Source: Soonwooa sp032078105
Lineage (GTDB): Bacteria; Bacteroidota; Bacteroidia; Flavobacteriales; Weeksellaceae
Length of the DNA stretch: 64,000 nucleotides
NCBI GenBank assembly: GCA_046269235.1
Contig: JBJZOS010000002.1
Span: forward strand, 62,001-126,000
Direction: 5' to 3'
In this document: positions 17,441 to 26,900 of the stretch, piece by piece
Numbering within the stretch: position 1 is the first letter of the stretch
Layout of the letters: each line of letters opens with the position of its first letter
Notes under the pieces: generated by a model
Databases searched by the model: none
What the model was told of the DNA's origin: nothing
What the model saw: the letters and a program-made list of their open reading frames with translations, nothing else
Translations under genes and position numbers: made by a program

Positions 17441-18586
17441 TTGAAAAAGAAAATCCTTATTCGTATAGGTTCTTTAAGACATGGTGGTGCAGAGAAAGTT
17501 TTGGTGACTTTCCTCAAAAATTTGCCGTCAGACAAATACGAAGTGGACCTTTTACTTAACCTATATTCAGGGAAATATCTTACCGAAGTTCCGAATTGGG
17601 TTAATGTGATGTACCTCAACAAAGGCGAAATGATAACTACCAATCGCCCGCAAGACATTCCTAAAAAAGCCTATCGTGTTGTCTATCAACGTTTATTGAA
17701 AAAATATCCAAAAATTCTTTATAAGCGAAAACTCAAAAACAAAAAGTATGACATCGAGTTCGCTGCAATCCATGGTTTTATAGACGAAGTGCTTAATAGT
17801 CCCTTGACATCCTCAAAAAAACTGATGTGGATCCATAATGATTTGACGCAAGTTGAAGGTTATACCAAAGAAAAAATCAGACGCTTTTTCAAATACGATA
17901 AAGTGATGGTTATTTCTGAAAAGATTAAAAAGACTTTTGAAGACCTTGCTATTTCCGAAACTGAAAAATCCAAAATTGTTAGAATTTTCAATCCTTTGGA
18001 CACTGAAGAGATTTTAAAAAAAGCGGGAAAAACTGTCGAAAATTATAAATTTAATGACAAACTTCCGACTTTCATTTCGGTGGGGACAGTTTTCCCACAA
18101 AAAGGATTTGACCGACTTCTTAAAGCTCACAAAAAACTTATAAATGAAGGATTAGATCACCGAATTCTAATTGTCGGTGATGGTTACGATTTTGAAAATA
18201 TTAAAAAACTAAAAACCGAACTTGGCGTTGACAACACAGCCACAATGTTGGGTTTTACAGACAATCCTTATCCTTATTTCAAAAGAGCAGATTTTTATAT
18301 TTTAAGTTCTCGTTATGAAGGTTTCCCGACCGTTTTATTCGAAGCGATGACTCTTAACAAAAATATTATTGCAACCGATGTTTCTGGAGTTCGAGAAATG
18401 TTAAATGATGGCGACTTGGGTTTAATCATAGAAAACTCGGAAGAAGGAATCTATGAAGGCATGAAGAAAGCTTTACTAAATCCCCAAGCTTTTGAAAATT
18501 ATCAGGCTAAACTTCAAGCTTATGAAATGCCATTTAACCTAAAAAATTCGGTGAAAGGTATTACCAATATTATCGATAAGCTATAG
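17441..18586 (+). CDS. Glycosyltransferase family 4
   Basis: The start is TTG at 17441, at the beginning of KKKILIRIGSLRHGGAEKVL. I see no ATG in frame between the previous stop and this point. The 381-residue protein shows SVGTVFPQKGFDRLL near residue 205 and the signature YEGFPTVLFEAM near residue 290. It is the paralogue of the GT4 at 11779-12972. It was followed by an AT3-type acyltransferase that is now only a remnant, a gene neighbourhood that mirrors the broken AT3 gene lying near the first paralogue. Confidence 0.85.
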   Translation: MKKKILIRIGSLRHGGAEKVLVTFLKNLPSDKYEVDLLLNLYSGKYLTEVPNWVNVMYLNKGEMITTNRPQDIPKKAYRVVYQRLLKKYPKILYKRKLKNKKYDIEFAAIHGFIDEVLNSPLTSSKKLMWIHNDLTQVEGYTKEKIRRFFKYDKVMVISEKIKKTFEDLAISETEKSKIVRIFNPLDTEEILKKAGKTVENYKFNDKLPTFISVGTVFPQKGFDRLLKAHKKLINEGLDHRILIVGDGYDFENIKKLKTELGVDNTATMLGFTDNPYPYFKRADFYILSSRYEGFPTVLFEAMTLNKNIIATDVSGVREMLNDGDLGLIIENSEEGIYEGMKKALLNPQAFENYQAKLQAYEMPFNLKNSVKGITNIIDKL

Positions 18587-18626
18587 AACTTTAGTTTTTT
18601 TACAATAAATTGTTGCCTTAAAATAA

Positions 18627-19059
18627 CAAAAAATTCAATCCAGAATAAGCTTTAGCTTAGATGACACCAATCACTTCAAAGGCATTGCCATTTTGCTAAT
18701 TCTCCTTCACTATTATTTGCATTGGCAAGTTGGGTTTAGTACAGAAAATGAATAGAATTTTACCGTGAACAATGCAAGATTTTTTTGGCGAATCTTTCTC
18801 TTGTACAATGTCCTCATTTTTTTTTTTGAAAATCTCAACATAATATTAGGAACAACTTGGAAAAAACTCTTCATTAGCATCGGCAAAATCTCAATAATCA
18901 TTTTTGTAACTAATGGCATTTTCAGAATATTACCACTTCTTGATATAGAAAATATGGACATTAGATCGTAAAGAATTTTTTTTATACTTAATTTTGCTAC
19001 TGCCAACTTGTTAGCTTTTATACTTCATCTATAACAAGATTTTTGAAAAAATAAAATGA
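18627..19059 (+). pseudogene. Remnant of a second AT3-family acyltransferase
   Basis: The 469 bases between the GT4 and the acetyltransferase are not empty. One frame from about 18627 to a stop near 18756 reads NHFKGIAILLILLHYYLHW, matching the N-terminus of the AT3 gene at 9464-10490. A second stretch (18765-18971) contains GKISIIIFVTNGIFRILPLL, matching the C-terminal part of that protein (GEISMILFVVNGRFRFLP). A third piece ends FIYNKIFEKIK at the stop 19057-19059. The central 150-200 residues are missing, no start codon remains and stops interrupt every frame. The old stop codon overlaps the ATG of the next gene (ATGA), so the original gene was coupled to it. Confidence 0.78.
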
Positions 19060-19613
19060 GTTACACGACCATTCAAGAAGATTTTTACAGAGAAAGTGGA
19101 CAATATTTGTCACATTTTCAGATCCTAAAAAAATGTTTTAGTCCAAATCTGCATTATATCTATTGGTTCCGAAATGCACAAAAATATCCCAAATCTTCTT
19201 TAATAGGTAAAATCTACAGAATCATCCTTCGTCATTATCAAATTAAATATGGTTTCCAAATCTATGCTGAAACTCAAATTGGACGTGGGTTGTATCTTGG
19301 ACATTGGGGACAATTGGTGATTAATCCAAAAGCAATTATCGGTCGCAATTGCAATATTGCACAAGGCGTTACCATCGCACAAACCAATCGCGGAAGACGA
19401 GAAGGTGTGCCTGTAATTGGTGACGAAGTCTGGATTGGCCCCAACGCTGTTATTGTGGGCGGCATTACAATTGGGAATAATGTTCTTATCGCGCCAAATG
19501 CTTATGTAAATATGGACGTACCAGCCAACTCTGTAGTCATCGGCAACCCAGCGCAGATTACACCCAATAATATGGCCACAGAAGGCTATATTAATAATAA
19601 AGTAAAATATTAA
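19056..19613 (+). CDS. Hexapeptide acetyltransferase, serine-acetyltransferase-like
   Basis: The 185-residue protein has a helical N-terminus (residues 1-65). A left-handed beta helix of hexapeptide repeats follows (AETQIGRGLYLGHWGQLVI, AIIGRNCNIAQGVTI, VWIGPNAVIVGGITIGN). The catalytic histidine is probably in GHWG, as in CysE and WcaB-type enzymes. It ends with the usual loop VPANSVVIGNPAQ. In this position, at the end of a polysaccharide locus, acetylation of a sugar or glycan precursor is more likely than cysteine synthesis, but CysE-like activity is not excluded. The ATG overlaps the stop of the AT3 remnant. It is the last gene of the locus on this side. Confidence 0.82.
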   Translation: MSYTTIQEDFYRESGQYLSHFQILKKCFSPNLHYIYWFRNAQKYPKSSLIGKIYRIILRHYQIKYGFQIYAETQIGRGLYLGHWGQLVINPKAIIGRNCNIAQGVTIAQTNRGRREGVPVIGDEVWIGPNAVIVGGITIGNNVLIAPNAYVNMDVPANSVVIGNPAQITPNNMATEGYINNKVKY

Positions 19614-19652
19614 AATTTGTTAATATTTTTAAATTTTTAGTCAAAATAAATT

Positions 19653-19660
19653 ACTTTTGC
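19653..19660 (+). promoter_or_regulatory. -7 promoter box for carbonic anhydrase
   Basis: TACTTTTG fits TAnnTTTG and sits 74 bases before the ATG at 19735. The leader is AT-rich. I could not find a matching -33 element. Confidence 0.45.
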
Positions 19661-19734
19661 GTCATTATTGATTCAATCTATCAAAACAGCGTATTTAATA
19701 GTTAAAGTAATTTTAACCTTAAATATATATTTTT

Positions 19735-20403
19735 ATGCAAGATTCGTACAACAAAGTTTTTGAGAACAATCGTCAATGGGTAGAAAAAATGAAATCTACC
19801 GATGCAGATTTTTTTAAAAACTTAGCAGAAGGTCAAACTCCAGAATTCTTATACATCGGATGTTCCGACAGTAGAGTTCCAGCAGAAGACTTGATGGGTT
19901 TGAAACCTGGTGAAATTTTCGTTCACAGAAATATTGCTAACGTCGTTAACAATATCGATATGAATGTTAATTCGGTTATTGAGTATGCAGTTAGCCACCT
20001 AAAAGTAAAACACATCGTTGTATGTGGACATTACGGATGCGGCGGTATTAACGCAGCAATGCAATCTACAGACCTAGGTCTACTTAACCCTTGGTTAAGA
20101 AGCATTCGCGACGTCTATCGTATGCACCAAGAGGAGCTAGATGCAATCTCTGACCAACACCAAAAGTTCGACAGATTGGTAGAACTTAACGTACAAGAGC
20201 AATGTATCAACGTAGTGAAAGCTGCAGCAGTACAGAAAGGCTTTGTGCAAAATGGTTATCCCGTTGTGCACGGATGGGTTTTCGATTTGAAAACCGGAAC
20301 ATTAAAGGATTTGAATATTGACTTTGAAGGCATTCTTCACAATATTCAGAAAATTTATGATTTAACAGAATCTACTTGGTCTGTTCCAAAAATGGAATAC
20401 TAA
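19735..20403 (+). CDS. can: Beta-class carbonic anhydrase
   Basis: The 222-residue protein has the full zinc site of beta carbonic anhydrases: Cys43, Asp45 and Arg47 in GCSDSRVP, and His99 and Cys102 in GHYGCGG. No signal peptide is present, so it is cytosolic. It interconverts CO2 and bicarbonate and supplies carboxylases. A SulP transporter lies 0.4 kb downstream on the same strand, with only a small exported protein gene between them. SulP transporters are often paired with carbonic anhydrases for bicarbonate uptake. Length and motifs are normal for the family. Confidence 0.95.
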   Translation: MQDSYNKVFENNRQWVEKMKSTDADFFKNLAEGQTPEFLYIGCSDSRVPAEDLMGLKPGEIFVHRNIANVVNNIDMNVNSVIEYAVSHLKVKHIVVCGHYGCGGINAAMQSTDLGLLNPWLRSIRDVYRMHQEELDAISDQHQKFDRLVELNVQEQCINVVKAAAVQKGFVQNGYPVVHGWVFDLKTGTLKDLNIDFEGILHNIQKIYDLTESTWSVPKMEY

Positions 20404-20435
20404 GCATGTAAAAACTGTTATTGAAGTAAAATCTT

Positions 20436-20732
20436 ATGAAGTATTTGAGTATTTTAATCTTAGCAATCTTTATGAATTTCACAGCCTTACCAAGTATGGC
20501 TGCGGTTTTCGGATGGGATTTGCCAACGACTAATGTTTCAATTGCTGAAGAAGAAGTAAAAACAAGCTCGTCATCTTTTAATGAAAAGGTAACGCCTAAT
20601 CCACTTTCGATCCACGACTTTATTAAGTTTTTCGAATCTGATCTTGGTAAAAAATCTTTCACCCTTATTGATGACAATGCGAGCATCTCTCCGTATATCC
20701 CTATTTTTTCGCCACCTCCGAATGAGATTTAA
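20436..20732 (+). CDS. Small exported protein of unknown function
   Basis: I do not recognise this 98-residue protein. It begins with a clear signal peptide (KYLSILILAIFMNFTALPSMA) with likely cleavage after the Ala near residue 22 or 23. A short acidic, Ser-rich mature part ends PYIPIFSPPPNEI. There are no cysteines. It lies 32 bases after the carbonic anhydrase gene and 98-128 bases before SulP, on the same strand. Codon use looks like that of its neighbours, which supports real coding. It should be periplasmic or membrane attached and may belong to the same transcript. No function can be assigned. Confidence 0.7.
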   Translation: MKYLSILILAIFMNFTALPSMAAVFGWDLPTTNVSIAEEEVKTSSSSFNEKVTPNPLSIHDFIKFFESDLGKKSFTLIDDNASISPYIPIFSPPPNEI

Positions 20733-20860
20733 TTTTAATCAAGCTTCCCTTTATCAACTATTGGGAAAGACCTCTTATACAATCAATTAAAATTAAATTT
20801 TCAACGTAGAAAACCTCAATTACGCTAGTTATGAGGTTATATACTTATATTTTTTCGGAT

Positions 20861-22453
20861 ATGAAAAAAGCAAAAAACTTCATGGGGTTATTCAAGGAGA
20901 ATTTCCCATCAGGACTTGTCGTGTTTTTAGTTGCCTTACCGCTTTGTCTTGGTATCGCATTAGCATCTGGCGCACCACCATTAGCAGGAATTATCTCAGG
21001 TATTATCGGAGGCTTGGTTGTCGGATTTGTTAGTAACTCACATATTTCGGTATCAGGGCCAGCAGCAGGACTTACAGCCATTATTATTGCTGCCATAACA
21101 GACCTCGGCTCTTTTGAATTGTTTTTAGCAGCAGGTATTATTGCTGGTGTTATACAGTTAGTACTGGGTTTTATCCGTGCGGGTAGTATTTCCAACTATT
21201 TTCCAAACAACGTTATCGAAGGTATGTTGGCAGGTATTGGTATCATTATCATTATTAAACAAATTCCGTTAGCATTAGGCTACAACAGCAATATTGCAAG
21301 CGAATCAATTTTTGATAATGGAATTAATCCAGCATTTTTTAGTAATTTACTTTCTGCGATACATCCAGGAGCAATCGTGGTAACTTTAGTTTCAATAACA
21401 ATTCTGCTAATGTGGGATAAAGTTAAAGCTTTAAAGAAACTAAAACTTCTGCCAGGCGCTTTGGTAGCGGTAATTGCAGGTATTGTTTTAAATCAAATCT
21501 TTTTGGCTAGTGGAAGTTCTTTAGCAATTTCAAAAGAGCATTTGGTCAATCTTCCTGTTCCAAAAACAACAGATGATTTTAAGGCAATGATTACCTTTCC
21601 AGCTTTTGAAGGTTTTTTAAACTATAAAGTTTGGATTGTTGGCGCAACGATTGCCATTGTTGCTTCTATTGAGACGCTTTTGTGTATCGAAGCTTCGGAC
21701 AGACTCGACGCTAAAAGAAGAATTACAGACACCAACCTAGAGTTACGAGCGCAAGGTATTGGCAACATTTTGAGTTCTTTCATTGGTGGACTTCCGATGA
21801 CTTCTGTTGTCGTACGAAGTTCTGCCAACGCCAACGCTGGTGCGACCAATAAAATCTCAACGATGATACATGGCTTTTTGCTGCTTGTATGTGTGCTAAG
21901 TATTCCATTTTTATTGAATATGATACCGCTAGCGACTTTGGCTGCCGTTTTAATCCTAATTGGTTACAAGTTGGCAAGTCCGAAAAACATCATGCACTTT
22001 TGGCACAAAGGAAAATACCAATTTATCCCTTTTATAGCAACAATTATCGCTATTGTCGCCACAGATCTCTTAAAAGGTGTGGGTATTGGTTTAGCGATTT
22101 CGATTATCTACGTTCTTCAGGGCAATATGAAACGTGCTTACTATCTGAGCCGAGAAAAGCTTAACGCCGCAGATGAAGTTAATATTAAACTTGCAGAAGA
22201 AGTTTCGTTTTTAAACAAAGCAGCGATTAAGAAAACCCTGAAAAACATTAAAGCAAATTCTATCGTAACCATCGATGCTAGAGGCACATCTTACATCGCG
22301 ACCGATGTTTTAGAAATGATACAAGACTTCGCTAATGTCCGTGCTGGAGAGGAAGATATCGAAGTAAGATTAATTGGTTTTAAAACCTCTTATAGAGATT
22401 ATGCAATCGACGAGGACTCTCATATAATTATTGAGCATCGACGAGCTATCTAA
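20861..22453 (+). CDS. SulP-family inorganic anion (probable bicarbonate) transporter
   Basis: The protein is about 530 residues from the preferred ATG at 20861. The ATG at 20831 would add ten residues and lies inside a small inverted repeat. It has the SulP signature segments: LVALPLCLGIALASGAPPLAG, then ISGIIGGLVVGFVSNS, SGPAAGLT, and IASIETLLCIEASDRLD in the membrane core of 10-14 helices. The C-terminal 90 residues resemble a STAS domain (SIVTIDARGTSYIATDVLEM). The family exchanges sulfate, bicarbonate or other anions. Linkage to carbonic anhydrase makes bicarbonate the more likely substrate, but this is inference. A strong terminator follows. Confidence 0.9.
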   Translation: MKKAKNFMGLFKENFPSGLVVFLVALPLCLGIALASGAPPLAGIISGIIGGLVVGFVSNSHISVSGPAAGLTAIIIAAITDLGSFELFLAAGIIAGVIQLVLGFIRAGSISNYFPNNVIEGMLAGIGIIIIIKQIPLALGYNSNIASESIFDNGINPAFFSNLLSAIHPGAIVVTLVSITILLMWDKVKALKKLKLLPGALVAVIAGIVLNQIFLASGSSLAISKEHLVNLPVPKTTDDFKAMITFPAFEGFLNYKVWIVGATIAIVASIETLLCIEASDRLDAKRRITDTNLELRAQGIGNILSSFIGGLPMTSVVVRSSANANAGATNKISTMIHGFLLLVCVLSIPFLLNMIPLATLAAVLILIGYKLASPKNIMHFWHKGKYQFIPFIATIIAIVATDLLKGVGIGLAISIIYVLQGNMKRAYYLSREKLNAADEVNIKLAEEVSFLNKAAIKKTLKNIKANSIVTIDARGTSYIATDVLEMIQDFANVRAGEEDIEVRLIGFKTSYRDYAIDEDSHIIIEHRRAI

Positions 22454-22488
22454 TTAGAAAACTCTTTTTTCACTTATATTCTATCAAA

Positions 22489-22518
22489 GAAAAGCGAACC
22501 CAATTTGGTTCGCTTTTC
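22489..22518. terminator. Bidirectional intrinsic terminator
   Basis: A perfect 12-base stem (22489-22500 with 22507-22518) and a CAATTT loop lie between the SulP gene and the convergent pth gene, whose stop is 4 bases away. The T-rich flank on the plus side is short. Confidence 0.85.
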
Positions 22519-22521
22519 GAT

Positions 22522-23085
22522 TTATTTACCATTAAAAGCTGTCATCGTATTGCCGACACCAGCGAACACAAAAGACAAACTAGCATTCGCAAACTTATCC
22601 AATAGTTCTGGTAGTTTTTCATTTTCTTCGTCGGACCATTTCCCAAGTACATAATCGACTTGCTGCCCGTCTTTAAACTCAGCAGAAATCCCAAAACGAA
22701 GTCTTGTATAATTTCCTGTATTAAGAACTTCTTCAATATTTCTAAGTCCGTTGTGACCACCAGCACCACCTTTCATTTTCATGCGTAAAGTTCCGAAAGG
22801 TAAAGCCAAATCATCGGTAATCACCAAAACATTTTCCAACGGAATATTCTCTTTTTGCATCCAAAATCTAACGGCATTTCCACTAAGATTCATGTAAGTA
22901 TCAGGTTTAAGAACAAAAACTTTTCGGCCTTTGTGCTTACCTTCTCCCAACAATCCAAAATTACTGGATTTGAAGGGCGCTTCAATTTTTTCAGCGATTT
23001 TTTCAGCAACTTTAAACCCGACATTATGCCGGGTCTCAGTATATTCATCACCTTTGTTGCCTAAACCAACAATAAGATATTTCAT
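22522..23085 (-). CDS. pth: Peptidyl-tRNA hydrolase
   Basis: The 187-residue enzyme carries the diagnostic sites: VGLGNKGDEY (Asn10), ETRHNVGF (catalytic His20), and the DDLALPFG and GGAGGHNGLRNI segments that hold the tRNA CCA end. It releases tRNAs from peptidyl-tRNA that drops off ribosomes and is essential in most bacteria. It starts 3 bases after the lipoprotein gene upstream, so the two are probably co-transcribed. The length is normal. Confidence is high. Confidence 0.97.
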   Translation of the reverse strand: MKYLIVGLGNKGDEYTETRHNVGFKVAEKIAEKIEAPFKSSNFGLLGEGKHKGRKVFVLKPDTYMNLSGNAVRFWMQKENIPLENVLVITDDLALPFGTLRMKMKGGAGGHNGLRNIEEVLNTGNYTRLRFGISAEFKDGQQVDYVLGKWSDEENEKLPELLDKFANASLSFVFAGVGNTMTAFNGK

Positions 23086-23088
23086 AAT

Positions 23089-23952
23089 TTAATAATATTC
23101 GAAAATAATTTTTCCACCATTACCACTTCTTGTACCAGTAATTGGATAACCATCAGTGTTGTAGGTGTATGTTATATCATAAGAAACATTATCACCAACC
23201 ACTTTAATTGTTTTATAATTGTTTTGAGAAAACATCGCGATAGGTGAAGACGATTCTAACATGAAATTCATAGAAAAAGCTTTAAAAGCTTCAGGAAAAT
23301 TTGCAAATGGATTCTTTTTATCATCAAAATTAGACATTAGCATTTCCACTTTCGGGAAAATCGGAACCGTTGAAGTCAATTTAAACGAAGTAAGATTGGC
23401 TCCAGTAAAACCCAATGTACTATCCAAACTGCCCATCTCACTAGTACCATTTTTGAAAGTAGATTTAGCTCCAGAAATATTACTTTGAGAATATCTAAAC
23501 TTCGTATCAATCTTATAAACCTCAACATCACTAGATTTTGCGACAGCTTTCATAGAGGTTACCTTTCCTCCAGTGTATACCAAATCATAGGTTGTGTCCA
23601 CTTGCGACTCGCCTTCCTCTTTTTGAGTTTGCTTTATTTGTGATAATTCTGATCCTTTATAAATAAGGACATAAGTATACTCATCTCCAAGACTAGATTT
23701 CGAATATACTTTTGTAAGCTTATCTGCGTCGTATGTATAAGTTGTCGTTAGCACCTCGCCATCTTCATTCGTATCTTCAATTTTTTTTAACTTTTTGACA
23801 GAAGTATTTGTATTGCCACCGCCGTCTGGCATATCCATACCGTTATAATTAACCCCGACTAATGAGTCACCATTTGCATCTCTCGTAGAATCACACGCAT
23901 AAAATGCGAAAATGGCACCTGATAAAAATAGAGCTTTGAAACTTAATTTCAT
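23089..23952 (-). CDS. Putative lipoprotein of unknown function
   Basis: The 287-residue protein has a lipoprotein signal peptide with lipobox FYAC (Cys20). A mostly beta-strand body with repeated patterns follows: TTTYTYDADKLTKVYSKS near residue 70, YDLVYTGGKVTSMKA near 130 and YDITYTYNTDGYPI at the C-terminus. These resemble YD/RHS-like strand pairs seen in many Bacteroidota surface lipoproteins. It should be anchored to the outer or inner membrane. A promoter-like box lies 15-22 bases upstream, and pth follows after 3 bases. The function is unknown; linkage to pth is probably accidental. Confidence 0.75.
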   Translation of the reverse strand: MKLSFKALFLSGAIFAFYACDSTRDANGDSLVGVNYNGMDMPDGGGNTNTSVKKLKKIEDTNEDGEVLTTTYTYDADKLTKVYSKSSLGDEYTYVLIYKGSELSQIKQTQKEEGESQVDTTYDLVYTGGKVTSMKAVAKSSDVEVYKIDTKFRYSQSNISGAKSTFKNGTSEMGSLDSTLGFTGANLTSFKLTSTVPIFPKVEMLMSNFDDKKNPFANFPEAFKAFSMNFMLESSSPIAMFSQNNYKTIKVVGDNVSYDITYTYNTDGYPITGTRSGNGGKIIFEYY

Positions 23953-23966
23953 CTTTTAAATTTTTA

Positions 23967-23974
23967 CAAAAATA
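23967..23974 (-). promoter_or_regulatory. -7 promoter box for lipoprotein-pth operon
   Basis: The minus strand reads TATTTTTG (plus CAAAAATA), matching TAnnTTTG. It sits 15 bases before the lipoprotein start, in the 39-base gap after mfd. It would give a very short leader, and no -33 element is obvious. Confidence 0.4.
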
Positions 23975-23991
23975 CTATATTTCAATGAATC

Positions 23992-26900
23992 CTAACCTGC
24001 TAAAATCTTCTGCAATAAAATATTGACGGCATCCACATCATTAATATTGTCAATACGCATCATGAGCTGACTTCCCTCCTTACCAGCCTTCTCCTTTAGC
24101 TGCGCTTCTGATGGATTAAGTTGAAGATAAGATATGATATTTCTAAACTTTTCTGTTTGATAAAACTTGTCTTGTGGATTGCTTGGGAAATAACCTAAAA
24201 AGACACGATTCTTCATAACAATTTTATCAAAACCAATATCCGCCGCAAGCCATTTCAGACTAACACTTTTTAATAAATTAATCGCTTCTTTTGGCAAAGC
24301 TCCAAATCTATCAACCAATTCATTTTCAAATCCTTGTAAATCTTTTTCGTTGTCGATGTCCGCCAATTTTTGGTACAACAAAAGTCGCTCTTCTGTACTC
24401 GACACATAATCGTCTGGCAACATTAAATCCAAATCGGTTTCAACATTAACTTCTTTGGTAGATTTAATTAATTTTTGACGCTCTTCTTCATTATCAAACA
24501 ATTTCTCAAATTCTTCATCATCTTTCAATTCCTCCAAAGCTTCTTGCATAATTTTTTGATAAGCCTCAAAGCCCATTTCGTTGATGAAACCACTTTGCTC
24601 ACCTCCCAACAGATCTCCAGCACCACGGATTTCTAAATCTTTCATTGCAATTTGAAAACCACTTCCTAAATCAGAAAACTGTTCGATAGCTTCAAGACGT
24701 TTTCTTGCATCAGAAGTCATCATATCCATTGGCGGCGTTAGAAGATAACAAAAAGCTTTTCTGTTACTACGACCAACACGACCACGCATTTGGTGTAAAT
24801 CTGCCATTCCAAATCGATGTGCATCATTAATGAAAATCGTATTCGCATTGGGTACGTCTACTCCACTTTCCACAATAGTTGTAGACACCAGGACGTCATA
24901 TTTGCCTTCCATAAAATCGAGGACACTTTCTTCAAGCTTTTTGCCATCCATCTGTCCATGTCCAGTAATCACTCTAGCGTCTGGTACAAGTCTTTGGATT
25001 AGCCCCGCAATATCTTTTAGATTTTCAATTCTATTATTAATGAAATAGACTTGTCCATCACGTTGTAACTCGTAAGAAATTGCATCACGAATTAACTCTT
25101 CATCAAAACCGATTAACTGTGTATCTACCGGTTGACGATTAGGTGGCGGTGTTTTTATAACCGATAAATCACGAGCAGCCATCAACGAAAACTGTAAAGT
25201 CCTTGGGATCGGCGTCGCGGTCAAGGTCAACGTATCGATATCGTTTTTCAGTGTTTTAAGTTTATCTTTTACAGAAACGCCAAACTTATGCTCTTCATCA
25301 ATAATTAAAAGCCCAAGATCTTTAAACTTAACATTTTTACTAACCAATTGGTGCGTACCTATGACGATATCTATTTTTCCTTCTTCAAGCCCTCGAATGG
25401 TTTCAGATTTTTGTTTTGCAGTACGGAACCTATTGAGATACGACACGTTAACAGGAAAATCTTTAAGTCTTTCTTTAAAGCTTCGATAATGCTGAAATGC
25501 CAAAATTGTCGTCGGCACCAAAATAGCAACTTGCTTACCATCTGTCGCAGCTTTAAAGGCCGCACGAATTGCAACTTCCGTTTTTCCAAATCCAACGTCT
25601 CCACAAATTAATCGATCCATGACGGTTTCGGCCTCCATATCATGTTTAACATCGATAGTTGCCTTCTCTTGATCTGGCGTATCTTCGTACAAGAAACTCG
25701 CTTCCAATTCGTTCTGCAAATAAGAATCTGGTGAAAAAGCAAATCCTCGCGCCATTTTTCGTTGGGCATAAAGCTTAATCAAATCAAAAGCAATCTGCTT
25801 AACTTTAGCTTTAGTTTTCTGCTTTAACGTCTTCCAAGCTGGAGATCCTAACTTGCTTAAAACAATCTCGCGACCATCTGGTCCATTGTATTTTGAAATT
25901 TTATGAAGGGAATGAATACTCACATAAAGCAAGTCGCCATTCTTATAACTCAGCTTAAAACATTCCTGCACTTTGCCATCATTCGTAACTTTTACAAGTC
26001 CCATAAATTTCCCTATTCCATGGTCAATATGGGTAATGTAATCTCCTATTTTTAGAGAAGTTAAATCTTTGAGTGTCAACTGCTCACTCTTAGCGAATGA
26101 ATTCTTTGCTTTAAAGCGTTGATAACGGTCAAAAATCTGATGATCGGTGTAGACAGAAATTTTATTTTTATTATCGACAAAACCTTCATGAAGCTCGGAT
26201 AAAAAACCCTTGTAAGGCACTTCTTTTTCCAATTCTTCAAAAATAGATTCTAGCCTTTCTTTTTGTTTTTCTGATGAAAAGGAAATCCAAGTGTCATAAC
26301 CTTCCGCTTGTTTCTCCATTAAATCTTCAATCAAAAGCTCAAAGTTTTTATGAAAAGATGGCTGCTGTGTTTGGAAAGCATCAACTTGATGAAAGTTAAA
26401 CCCAGCTAATTTGAGTGTGTCCAAAGTAAAATCAACTAAAACCCTATCTTTCTGAGCCGTAATAAAGTCATCTTCTGACACAAAAAGCTCTTTGGGACTT
26501 TGGTGCTTGATATCTTTATTAAGTGTTTCAAATTTTATTTCTGCTTTTTCGTAAAAATTCTTAACCTGAATTAATGACATAAAAGCGTTTTTTACTACCA
26601 CAAAACAATCTTTTGGCAATAATTCGAACAACGACACCTTATTGCCAGTAACGCTATAATTCATGTTCGAAACTAACTGAAAATCTGTCACCTTAGCAAC
26701 AGAAAGTTGTGTTTCGATATCAAAGGTTTTGATACTTTCAACTTCATTTCCAAAAAATGTTATTCTGAAAGGTTTTTCGTTCGCAAATGAAAATACATCG
26801 ACAATTCCACCCCGAACAGAAAATTCGCCCGGCTCGGAGACAAAATCGGTTTGGTTAAATTGATAATGATTTAATAATTCATCAACAAAATCAAAATCCA

